The translations under genes were made by a program, and so were the position numbers. Positions 35,804-42,622 of a DNA stretch of 64,000 nucleotides are shown in pieces (position 1 is the stretch's first letter; the number at the start of each line of letters is the position of its first letter). The stretch comes from Streptomyces rimosus. Its GTDB lineage: Bacteria; Actinomycetota; Actinomycetes; Streptomycetales; Streptomycetaceae. The notes under the pieces were generated by a model, which was given only the letters and a program-made list of their open reading frames with translations, ran no database searches and was not told the DNA's origin. The stretch spans positions 6,764,001-6,828,000 of the forward strand of contig NZ_CP023688.1 in the NCBI RefSeq assembly GCF_008704655.1. Direction: 5' to 3'.

Positions 35804-36729
35804 GCACCTGGGAGGTGCGCTCCGAGTGCACCCCGCGGTGCGCCGCGCACGCCGCGCCGCGGGTCCCGTTCACGGAGACCGCCCGCCGCTGCGCCGCCTT
35901 CGCACGCGCCGCGGGCCGCGCGCTGCGGGACGGCGAGCGGATGGCCGAACCGGCCCGGCTGCGGGCGCACGCGCGGGCGGTGCTCGCCTCGGTCGGCGTA
36001 CGGCTCGTGGTCGAGGCGGCGCGGGACGGGGTGGGGCTCGCGGTGCCGTACGGGGCGGGGTCCGCGGTGCCGCACGGGGCGGACGCCACGCCCGCGTCGC
36101 AGGCCCGCCCCGGCACCCTCGTCGTCGCCAACCACATCTCCTGGCTGGACATCCCCGCGCTGCTCGCCGTCGAGCCGGTGACCCTGCTCGCCAAGCGCGA
36201 GGTCGGTGACTGGCCGCTGGTGGGCACCCTCGCCCGCCGCGCCGGCACCCGCTTCATCGACCGCGCCGGCCCGCGCCAACTGCCCACGGCCGTCGCCGGC
36301 CTTGCGGACCTGCTGCGCTCCGGCCGGTCCGTGGCCGCGTTCCCGCAGGCCACCACCTGGTGCTCGGTGGCGCACGGCGCGTTCCGGCGCGCCACCTTCC
36401 AGGCGGCGCTGGACGCGGACGCCCCCGTACGGCCGGTGACCATCGCGTACGAGCAGCTGGGGATGCCCAGCACGGTCGCGGGCTTCCTCGGCGACGAGGA
36501 GTTCCTGTCCTCCGTACGGCGGGTGGTCGGCGCGCGCGGCCTGACCGTACGCGTCACCGTGCACCCCCCGCTGCTCCCGCACCCCGGCGCGCACGACCGG
36601 CGCACGCTGGCGGCCCTCGCCCGCGCCGCCGTCTCCCGCACCGTCCGCGAGCCGGTCCGTTACGCGCCGGGTGCGTGCCGGGTGGGCGCAGCGCCCGCGC
36701 CGGATCAGGCGCTCGGTACGTACTTGTAG
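35800..36729 (+). CDS. olsA: Lyso-ornithine lipid O-acyltransferase OlsA (PlsC-like)
   Basis: 309 residues of the 1-acylglycerol-3-phosphate acyltransferase fold. Block I is VVANHISWLDIPAL (HxxxxD catalytic pair), block II is GTRFIDR, block III is VAAFPQATTWCSV where the PlsC consensus is FPEGTxS, and block IV is VRPVTIAYE. It would add the second acyl chain to lyso-ornithine lipid at the membrane. The Glu-Gly of block III is replaced by Gln-Ala, which is odd but may fit a non-phosphate acceptor. The GTG start overlaps the olsB stop. The 3' end overlaps the convergent winged-helix gene by 25 bp. The N-terminal about 60 residues precede the usual domain. Confidence 0.86.
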   Translation: MSTWEVRSECTPRCAAHAAPRVPFTETARRCAAFARAAGRALRDGERMAEPARLRAHARAVLASVGVRLVVEAARDGVGLAVPYGAGSAVPHGADATPASQARPGTLVVANHISWLDIPALLAVEPVTLLAKREVGDWPLVGTLARRAGTRFIDRAGPRQLPTAVAGLADLLRSGRSVAAFPQATTWCSVAHGAFRRATFQAALDADAPVRPVTIAYEQLGMPSTVAGFLGDEEFLSSVRRVVGARGLTVRVTVHPPLLPHPGAHDRRTLAALARAAVSRTVREPVRYAPGACRVGAAPAPDQALGTYL

Positions 36730-37328
36730 CCGACGCGCCGTACGGTCACGATCGACGACCGCACGTCCGCGCCCAACTTGCGGCGCAGCCGGGCCACATG
36801 CACGTCCACCGTCCGGCCGTCGCCGACGTGCCCGTACCCCCACACCGTGGTCACCAGCTGGTCGCGGGTGTGCACCCGGTGCGGGTGCGCGACGAGGTGG
36901 GCCAGCAGCTCGAATTCGAGGTACGTCAGGTCCAGCGGACGGCCGTGGACGTGCACGGTCCGCTGCTCGGGGTCGATGCGTACGGTCGCGTCCCCGGTCG
37001 TCGCCGCGGCCGGGCCGACGGTGTCCGGGGCGGGCCCCACGGCGGTGCCCGGCGGGGCCGCCGCGGCCGGTACCGACTCCGCGGGGACCAGGACGAGATA
37101 GCCGACCATGGCCGGCTGTCCCGGCAGCGCGGGCAGGCTGTGCTGTGGCGCGGGGAGCCAGGTCGCGCCGGAGGTGAGCAGGTCGGCGACGGGCGGCAGT
37201 TCGTCGGGCGCCACGGCGCGCAGGCGCTGGCGGCCCGGCAGGGCGGCGGCTGTCGCGGCGGCCGAGACGGGGGCGGAGACGGCGGCGGACTTCGCGGAAG
37301 GGGCGGTGAGGGTACGGACGTTCGTCAT
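36705..37328 (-). CDS. Winged-helix (OmpR C-terminal type) regulator without receiver domain
   Basis: 207 residues. The C-terminal about 95 are an OmpR/PhoB winged helix: VRIDPEQRTVHVHGRPLDLT, YLEFELLAHLVAHPHRVHTR, DQLVTTVWGYGHVGDGRTVD, VHVARLRRKLGADVRSSIVT, VRRVGYKYVP. The first about 110 residues are Ala/Pro-rich with no receiver motif (no acidic pocket, no phospho-Asp), so regulation is unlikely to be by phosphorylation. A 34-codon leader with Cys-Cys codons and alternative hairpins lies upstream (37435-37539), suggesting translation-dependent control. The ATG has AAAGAG about 14 nt upstream. It is convergent with olsA with a 25-bp overlap. Confidence 0.87.
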   Translation of the reverse strand: MTNVRTLTAPSAKSAAVSAPVSAAATAAALPGRQRLRAVAPDELPPVADLLTSGATWLPAPQHSLPALPGQPAMVGYLVLVPAESVPAAAAPPGTAVGPAPDTVGPAAATTGDATVRIDPEQRTVHVHGRPLDLTYLEFELLAHLVAHPHRVHTRDQLVTTVWGYGHVGDGRTVDVHVARLRRKLGADVRSSIVTVRRVGYKYVPSA

Positions 37329-37375
37329 GATCGGTCAGCTCTTTCGCGCAGTGGGGGCGTCGGTGGACGTCGTGC

Positions 37376-37434
37376 GCGCGGGCAGGGCTGGGGACGCCGC
37401 GAAAGGCGTCGGAGAGGTGTGTGCGGGCCCGCGC
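37376..37434 (-). promoter_or_regulatory. Alternative RNA hairpins between Cys-Cys leader and winged-helix gene
   Basis: GCCCGCGC (37427-37434, directly after the leader stop) can pair with GCGCGGGC (37376-37383), enclosing a local hairpin GACGCC-N6-GGCGTC (37393-37410). GCGGGCCCGC (37423-37432) is self-complementary and competes with the long pairing. A ribosome paused at the two Cys codons or at the leader stop would mask the 5' arm. This is an attenuator-like layout; no T tract is present. Confidence 0.45.
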
Positions 37435-37539
37435 TCAGTGCGCGCGGCAACACAGACGGTCGAAGTGATGCCCCTGCCGGGACGGCCAGAAAGGCTCTAG
37501 GTCGCTGCGACCCGTCGCGGTTTCGGTAAGGCTGGCCAT
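37435..37539 (-). CDS. 34-residue putative leader peptide ending in RLCCRAH
   Basis: A short frame from ATG 37539 (GGGGG just upstream) to TGA 37435-37437 encodes 34 residues beginning MASLTETATG and ending DRLCCRAH. The adjacent Cys codons TGT TGC are codons 30-31, four codons before the stop. It is too short for a folded enzyme and sits 106 bp before the winged-helix regulator on the same strand, with hairpins starting at its stop codon. Consecutive Cys codons near the end of small upstream frames are known from mycobacterial cysteine-attenuation leaders; the analogy is inference. No homology search was possible. Confidence 0.6.
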   Translation of the reverse strand: MASLTETATGRSDLEPFWPSRQGHHFDRLCCRAH

Positions 37540-37574
37540 GCCCCCATTCAACCAGACTGCCGGTGTTCTGTCCT

Positions 37575-38213
37575 TCAGGTGTCCCGCCGCCCGGCGCGGG
37601 CCCGGCGGCGGGCCTTGAACACGGCGCCCGCGCCCATACCCAGCAGCAGGGACGTCAGATGCCCCACGTCCGTGAAGTCCCGTTCCCTGCGCAGGACCGG
37701 GTGGACGCCCAGCGCCAGCAGCCCCGCCGTCGCCGCCGCCCGCGCCCCGCGGTGCGGTAGGGACACGGCGAGCGCGCCCACCGTGGCGTAGAAGCCGTAG
37801 CTCGCGCCGACGTCCACGGCCCGCTCGGTGTCGGGGGTGACGTACTCGTGGGAGAGCGCGCGGGCCGCCCGCAGCCCGCCGTACACGAGCACGCTGGCGC
37901 CGATGTGCCCGGCGGCGAACATCCCGGCCACCCGCCGGGTGCCCCACGCCGCCTCGGCCGTGCCGAGCGCCGCGAGCAGCGCGAGCCCGTACGGGACGGG
38001 CAGCGGGCTCTCGACGAACACGGCGCTGGTCGCCAGCGTCCGCCAGCGGCCCGCACGCAGGTTGTGGACGTTGGTGGAGTGCGCGCGCAGCAGCTCGGCG
38101 CGCTCGTGCGCGGGCATCCGCGCGGTGGCGTACGCGCCGAGCTGGACGGCGCCGACGTACAGCGGGGCGAGCCAGGGAGCGTAGGCGGAGGGCGCTTTCA
38201 TGCCCTCCATCAT
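37575..38213 (-). CDS. Rhomboid-like integral membrane protein
   Basis: 212 residues with about six helices. Rhomboid hallmarks are present in order: an early Arg/Asn-rich loop (HSTNVHNLRAGRWRTLATSAVFVE), GHIGASVLVYGGLRA, the catalytic-Ser region VGASYGFYATVGAL (GxS but followed by Tyr, not the classic GxSG), and the last-helix His in DVGHLTSLLLGMGAGAVFKARRR. It may be an active or pseudo rhomboid protease. Starts at 38213, 38210 and 38201 are all possible (MMEGMKAP); 38213 is used. The leader peptide of the winged-helix gene begins 35 bp after its stop. Confidence 0.8.
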   Translation of the reverse strand: MMEGMKAPSAYAPWLAPLYVGAVQLGAYATARMPAHERAELLRAHSTNVHNLRAGRWRTLATSAVFVESPLPVPYGLALLAALGTAEAAWGTRRVAGMFAAGHIGASVLVYGGLRAARALSHEYVTPDTERAVDVGASYGFYATVGALAVSLPHRGARAAATAGLLALGVHPVLRRERDFTDVGHLTSLLLGMGAGAVFKARRRARAGRRDT

Positions 38214-38272
38214 CCCCGGGGACCGTGCGTGACGGCGGGCGGGACCCGGTCGGCAGGACCGGCCGGGCCCGT

Positions 38273-38539
38273 TCAGCCGAGCCGGATCTCCACCGGCTCG
38301 GCCGAGCCGCCGCGCACCGTGACCGGGGCCCCGGCGGCCCGCGCCACGCCGCCGCCCCGCTCCGAGCGGCACTCGACGGTGTAGCGGCCGTCGGCGCCGG
38401 CGGAGAGGGTGAAGCGCCCTTCGGCGTCGGTGAGCGCGGCCACGTCCGGGAAGGAACCGGGGCCCGCGGCGAGGTACACCCGGGCGTCCGGGACGGCCCG
38501 GCCGTCCGCGTCCACCACGACTCCGGAGATCACCGCCAT
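38273..38539 (-). CDS. Small carboxypeptidase-regulatory-like (beta-sandwich) protein
   Basis: 88 residues forming one CarboxypepD_reg/transthyretin-like domain: ISGVVVDADGRAVPDARVYL, LTDAEGRFTLSAGADGRYTV, GAPVTVRGGSAEPVEIRL. There is no signal peptide or membrane helix. AAGGGG precedes ATG 38539; an in-frame ATG at 38554 is an alternative. It lies 53 bp downstream of the V8-like protease gene on the same strand, so the two are probably co-expressed. The domain usually mediates protein contacts; its partner may be the protease. Confidence 0.82.
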   Translation of the reverse strand: MAVISGVVVDADGRAVPDARVYLAAGPGSFPDVAALTDAEGRFTLSAGADGRYTVECRSERGGGVARAAGAPVTVRGGSAEPVEIRLG

Positions 38540-38592
38540 GCCGGGCCCCTTCATCCGTTCACTCGTCTCGCACGGTCATGCCTGCCGTACGG

Positions 38593-39522
38593 TCACGCCT
38601 TCCACGCCACGTAGTTGTTGTACACCGGCGTGGTGATCCGGGTGCCGGAGTTGGTGACCGCGCCGCCGTACGCGTGGATCGCGATGCCGTACCGGCCGCC
38701 GTTGTAGAAGTGGTAGACGGAGCTGCCGCTCTGGCCGCCCGCCGTGTCGATGTCGTAGTACACCTTGCGCGGGCCTACGGAGGCGACGCCGCGCGCGTCG
38801 TACCACTGGGTGCCGGCCGGCTTGTCGCCCGGGTAGCCGGAGATGTTGCCGACCGTCTTGAGCAGGTCGGCGTCGGACCACACGCCGAAGCCGAACCAGC
38901 CGGTCGTGTTGCCCAGGTTGTTGGGCAGGATGATCGCGCCGTAGTCGTAGTTCTCGTCGCCGTTGTTGGCCCAGCCGTTGACCGTACGGAAGCTGGTGCT
39001 GGTCACGACGCCGTACGGGAGGGTGTTGCCGTTGCGGCCCGGCATCACGTTGATGCTCTTGACCCAGCCGTCGCGCCCGGCGACGCCGCTGTTCTTGATG
39101 TAGACGACGTGCCCGGCGGTGGCCAGGGTGTGCGGGCCGATGAACCAGCCGGTGCCGATCCAGCGGGAGTTGTCCGCCGCGGTGATCAGCAGCGAGCAGT
39201 GCACCCGCCACGGGTAGACGGACGTGTCGGTGATCTGCACCCGGTCGTCCGGGCCGTGCACGGTCTCGGCGGCGACCGGCGGCGGGCCGAAGGACGCCTC
39301 GCCGATGTCCGGCAGCGCGGCGGTCGGCGGCTGCCACAGCTGCTCCGGCGTGCCTTCGGGACGGGTGTAGCCGCGCACGTTCTCCAGGCCGTCCGCGGTC
39401 GCCCTGGCCGCGTCGCCCTGCGGCCCCTCGGACGGTGGCTGGACGGTCAACTCCTCGGCACTGAAGACGACTTGCTGTTCTTCCGGTTCGTTCGAGACGG
39501 CGGTGTGGAACTCGATCGGCAT
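38593..39522 (-). CDS. Trypsin-like/V8-type serine protease without signal peptide
   Basis: 309 residues. The N-terminal about 90 are polar and Glu/Pro-rich (MPIEFHTAVSNEPEEQQ), then a glutamyl-endopeptidase-like S1 domain: YPWRVHCSLLITAADNSRWIG, catalytic His in TLATAGHVVYI, Asp in NYDYGAIILP, and Ser in DTAGGQSGSSVYHF. The full triad is intact. Secreted V8-like enzymes normally start with a signal peptide; none is seen here and no better start lies upstream, so it appears to be cytoplasmic, or released by lysis. The N-terminal segment could be a propeptide. The gene downstream encodes a small beta-sandwich protein. The 305 bp upstream hold no other gene. Confidence 0.88.
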   Translation of the reverse strand: MPIEFHTAVSNEPEEQQVVFSAEELTVQPPSEGPQGDAARATADGLENVRGYTRPEGTPEQLWQPPTAALPDIGEASFGPPPVAAETVHGPDDRVQITDTSVYPWRVHCSLLITAADNSRWIGTGWFIGPHTLATAGHVVYIKNSGVAGRDGWVKSINVMPGRNGNTLPYGVVTSTSFRTVNGWANNGDENYDYGAIILPNNLGNTTGWFGFGVWSDADLLKTVGNISGYPGDKPAGTQWYDARGVASVGPRKVYYDIDTAGGQSGSSVYHFYNGGRYGIAIHAYGGAVTNSGTRITTPVYNNYVAWKA

Positions 39523-39827
39523 TGCTTGTCACCGAGCCTCTCGGTTCTCGCGGTGCACTGTGGGAGTCCTCCTGGAAGGAGTCCTCTTCTTGTACTGCGG
39601 GCCGCCGGGGGTGGACAACGCAAGATGCGCCGAATTCTTGTGGATGGCCCTTGCCTACGTCATCTGTCCCGAAAGGCCCCGACAACGGCACGAGAAGGAC
39701 CCGGAAACCGGGACGGCTTTCCCGCGGAGAACTTCCGCACCGAGAACGGGCACCGCCGGACCTTGCGGACCCGCGCGGTTCGCGCCACGGCGCGCGCGGC
39801 GCCCGCGCGCGCGGGCACACTGGCGGC

Positions 39828-40745
39828 ATGACGACGACCTTGCGCATCGGCCTCCTCGGCACCGGCCCCTGGGCCCGGCGCGTGCACGCCCCCGCCCTCG
39901 CCGCCCACCCCGGCGTCACCTTCACGGGCGTGTGGGGACGCCGCCCGGAAGCCGCCGCCGCGCTGGCCGCGAGCCACGGCACCCGCCCGTACGCGACCCC
40001 GGAGGACCTGTTCGCCGACACCGACGCCCTCGCCATCGCGCTCCCGCCGTCCGTGCAGGCGGACCTCGCCGTACGGGCCGCCGGGGCCGGCCGCCACCTC
40101 CTCCTGGACAAGCCGGTCGCCACCACCGTCGCGGAGGCGCGGGCGGTGGCCGAGGCGGCCGAGCGGGCGGGCGTCGCCTCGATCGTGTTCTTCACCGCGC
40201 GCTTCGGCACCGCCGAGGGGGAGTGGGTCGACCGGGCCGCCGCGGCCGGCGGCTGGTTCACCGCGCACGCCGACTGGCTCGGCTCGGTCTTCGCGGCGGA
40301 CAGCGACAGCCCGTACGCGGCCTCGCCCTGGCGCCGCGAGAAGGGCGCCCTCTGGGACGTCGGCCCCCACGCACTGTCCCTGCTGCTGCCCGTCCTCGGG
40401 GACGCCGAGCACGTCACGGCCACCCGCGGCCCCGGCGACACGGTGCTGCTCACCCTGCGGCACGCGGGCGGCGCGGCCAGCTCGGCGACGGTCAGCCTGA
40501 CCGCGCCGCGGGCGGCGTCCGGCGTGTCCGTCACGCTGTACGGGACTTCGGGCGCCACCTCGCTGCCGCGCCGCCAGGAGGGCCCGGAAGTCGCCTACGA
40601 GCGCGCCGTGGACGCCCTGCTCGCCTCCGTACGCAGCGGCGAAGGGCACGCGTGCGACGCGCGGTTCGGGCTGCGGGTGACGGAGGTGCTGGCGGCGGCG
40701 GAGGCGTCGTTCGAGGGGGCGGGGGAACGCAAACCGCTTGCGTGA
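39828..40745 (+). CDS. Gfo/Idh/MocA-family NAD(P)-dependent oxidoreductase
   Basis: 305 residues. The Rossmann N-terminus is LRIGLLGTGPWARRVHAPAL (GxGxxA-like), followed by the catalytic-domain signature LLLDKPVATTVAEA with the conserved Lys-Pro (EKP-like) and WDVGPHALSLLLPVLG. The shorter, more divergent C-terminus fits actinobacterial members. It oxidises or reduces sugar or inositol-type hydroxyls; the substrate is unknown. It is convergent with the next gene (15 bp between stops) and divergent from the protease gene. Confidence 0.9.
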   Translation: MTTTLRIGLLGTGPWARRVHAPALAAHPGVTFTGVWGRRPEAAAALAASHGTRPYATPEDLFADTDALAIALPPSVQADLAVRAAGAGRHLLLDKPVATTVAEARAVAEAAERAGVASIVFFTARFGTAEGEWVDRAAAAGGWFTAHADWLGSVFAADSDSPYAASPWRREKGALWDVGPHALSLLLPVLGDAEHVTATRGPGDTVLLTLRHAGGAASSATVSLTAPRAASGVSVTLYGTSGATSLPRRQEGPEVAYERAVDALLASVRSGEGHACDARFGLRVTEVLAAAEASFEGAGERKPLA

Positions 40746-40759
40746 TCAGGGCGTACCGC

Positions 40760-41233
40760 TCACTTGATCAGGGCGTTGGCCACCGCGATCACCAGGCCCA
40801 GCGCGGCGTCGGCCGCCCCGATGAGCACGGCCCCGCGTCTGCGGTACCCCATCCGCAGCGCGGCGGCCATGCCCCAGGCGAACAGCAGCGTCGCGTTGAG
40901 CGTCAGCCCGGCCGCCGTGGTGGGGCCCTCGGGCCAGTTCCAGTTCCCGGCGGCCAGCAGCAGTACGACCGTGGGCAGCGAGGCGACGACGAGCGGCCAC
41001 TCGTCGATCAGCCGGTGCCCGAGCGCGTACCAGCGGTGCCCGGCGCTGTGCCCGCGATGGGTGGCCATGTGGTGCGCATAGCCGTGCGCGAGCGCCGCCG
41101 TCACGGCGGTGACCAGCACCCACAGCGCGTCGTAGACGGGCGTGAACGGTGCGCCCTCGCTCTGTAGGGCGGCCAGCAGGGCGCTGGAGAGCACGGTTCC
41201 GTAGACGCCTCCGAACAGCATGCTGGAAGCCAT
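40760..41233 (-). CDS. Small integral membrane protein of unknown function
   Basis: 157 residues with four hydrophobic helices: LFGGVYGTVLSSALLAAL, ALWVLVTAVTAALAHGYAHH, WPLVVASLPTVVLLLAAG and AAGLTLNATLLFAWGMAAAL, plus a C-terminal amphipathic stretch. A His-rich cytoplasmic loop (HGYAHHMATHRGHSAGHRW) between helices 2 and 3 could bind metal. AAGGAG lies 7 nt before the ATG. I do not recognise a characterised family. It is divergent from the imine-reductase-like gene, sharing a 302-bp region with an operator-like palindrome. Confidence 0.8.
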   Translation of the reverse strand: MASSMLFGGVYGTVLSSALLAALQSEGAPFTPVYDALWVLVTAVTAALAHGYAHHMATHRGHSAGHRWYALGHRLIDEWPLVVASLPTVVLLLAAGNWNWPEGPTTAAGLTLNATLLFAWGMAAALRMGYRRRGAVLIGAADAALGLVIAVANALIK

Positions 41234-41426
41234 GGGCAGCTCCTTTCCCCGGTGATACGGAAATGGGGCGGTGCGGGAATGTGGTCGGTGCGGCATGTAG
41301 CCGGTGCGGGAAAAGGGAATGAGCCGTCCACGTTAAATCGGCGGGGCCGGTCGCCGCGTCACCATAACGGCGGATAAGGAATGGCCAAAGGTATGACCCG
41401 GGCCTCCGTACGCACCTCCGGGTAAG

Positions 41427-41448
41427 TAACCAACTTTCAAGTGGGTAA
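41427..41448. promoter_or_regulatory. 22-bp imperfect palindrome upstream of the imine-reductase gene
   Basis: TAACCAACTT (41427-41436), TC, AAGTGGGTAA (41439-41448): the arms match at 8 of 10 positions. It is strikingly A+T-rich against its surroundings and lies 88 bp before the GTG start at 41536. HxlR/MarR-type regulators commonly bind such GTAAC/AAGT dyads, but no such regulator gene is adjacent. The rest of 41234-41535 shows nothing else definable. Confidence 0.55.
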
Positions 41449-41535
41449 TTGCGGACCGGCAGGCGGGACGCGAGGATTTTCCCCGGCGCGCCGCTCCTGT
41501 TCCTGCCCGTCCTCACCACCTTTCCGGAGTTTTCC

Positions 41536-42438
41536 GTGACATCCACCGCACCCGGTGCAGAGCCCACCCCGGTCACCGTCCTCGGCCTGGGCGCCATGGG
41601 CCGCGCCCTGGCCGCCGCCTTCCTGGAGGGCGGCCACCCGACCACCGTCTGGAACCGCACCCCGGGCCGCGCCGACGCCCTCGTGGCGGCCGGCGCCACC
41701 CTCGCCGCCGACGCCGCCGAGGCGGCAGCCGCCTCCCCGGTCACCGTCGTCTGCCTCATGGACCACCGGTCCGTACGCGACGTGCTCACCCCGCTCGCGG
41801 ACCGGCTCGCCGGCCGTACGGTGATCAACCTGACCACCGTCTCCCCGCAGGACGCCCGCGCCACCGCGGCCTGGGCGGACGAGCACGGCATCGGGCACCT
41901 CAGCGGCGCCATCATGGCCGTCCCCGCGCTGATCGGCGGCCCGCAGTCGATGCTCCTCTACAGCGGCCCGGACGCCCTCTTCGCCGCCCACCGCGGCCTG
42001 CTCGAACGGCTCGGCCGGTCCACCCACCTCGGCACCGACCCCGGCACGGCGCCGCTGTACGACGTCGGTCTGCTGGCGGCCATGTACGCCATGTTCGGGG
42101 GCTTCCTGCACGGCGCGGCACTGGTCGGCACGGCGGGCGTACCGGCCAAGGAGTTCACGGCGCTCGCCGTGCCGTGGCTCAACGCCATGACCCTCGGCCT
42201 GCCCGCCATGGCCGACTTCCTGGATTCGGGGGATTACCGCACCGACGTCCAGAGCCTCGATTTCAACGCGGCGGCCGTGGAACACCTCGTACACACCAGC
42301 CGGGAAGCGGGCATCGGCGCGGATGTCCTGCTTCCGCTGCTGGAACTGATACGCCGCCAGGTGTCCGAGGGACACGGCGCGGAGAGTTTCACGCGGCTGG
42401 TGGAAGGCATCAAGCACCCGGGGAATGCGGCGGTTTAG
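41536..42438 (+). CDS. NAD(P)-dependent imine reductase-like / beta-hydroxyacid dehydrogenase family protein
   Basis: 300 residues. The Rossmann motif is VTVLGLGAMGRALAAAF, followed by TVWNRTPGRAD (NADPH-type Arg), and the imine-reductase signature LSGAIMAVPALIGGPQSMLLYSG. The helical C-terminal dimerisation domain carries GTAPLYDVGLLAAMYAMFGGF, with Asp where so-called R-selective imine reductases have Asp and S-type have Tyr. The GTG at 41536 has CCGGAG before it and begins just upstream of the fold. It is cytoplasmic and probably reduces a cyclic imine or related substrate with NADPH. A terminator follows at 42455-42481. Confidence 0.88.
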   Translation: MTSTAPGAEPTPVTVLGLGAMGRALAAAFLEGGHPTTVWNRTPGRADALVAAGATLAADAAEAAAASPVTVVCLMDHRSVRDVLTPLADRLAGRTVINLTTVSPQDARATAAWADEHGIGHLSGAIMAVPALIGGPQSMLLYSGPDALFAAHRGLLERLGRSTHLGTDPGTAPLYDVGLLAAMYAMFGGFLHGAALVGTAGVPAKEFTALAVPWLNAMTLGLPAMADFLDSGDYRTDVQSLDFNAAAVEHLVHTSREAGIGADVLLPLLELIRRQVSEGHGAESFTRLVEGIKHPGNAAV

Positions 42439-42454
42439 CAGAATCCGGCGTGGA

Positions 42455-42481
42455 GCCGGGGGCGCCGGCCGCGCCCCCGGC
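42455..42481 (+). terminator. Hairpin terminator after the imine-reductase gene
   Basis: GCCGGGGGCGC (42455-42465) pairs with GCGCCCCCGGC (42471-42481) around a 5-nt loop: an 11-bp perfect stem starting 17 bp past the stop. It separates this gene from the downstream ligase gene on the same strand. Confidence 0.75.
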
Positions 42482-42538
42482 GGGCTTCCCGCCTCATGGC
42501 TCAACTGCTATGCCTACATGCCGATTTTGGTCTTGGAA

Positions 42539-42553
42539 GGCATCGACGATGCC
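42539..42553. promoter_or_regulatory. Palindrome in the AMP-ligase promoter region
   Basis: GGCATC-GAC-GATGCC is a perfect 15-bp dyad located 70-84 bp before the ligase ATG, in a stretch that is unusually A+T-rich for the window (42500-42560). It is a plausible repressor site; the regulator is unknown. Confidence 0.45.
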
Positions 42554-42622
42554 GCCTAACGTCGTGATCACGGCCTTCGCACACCGCGACGCGCGCTCAC
42601 GTACGACAAGGAGGCGCAGCTC

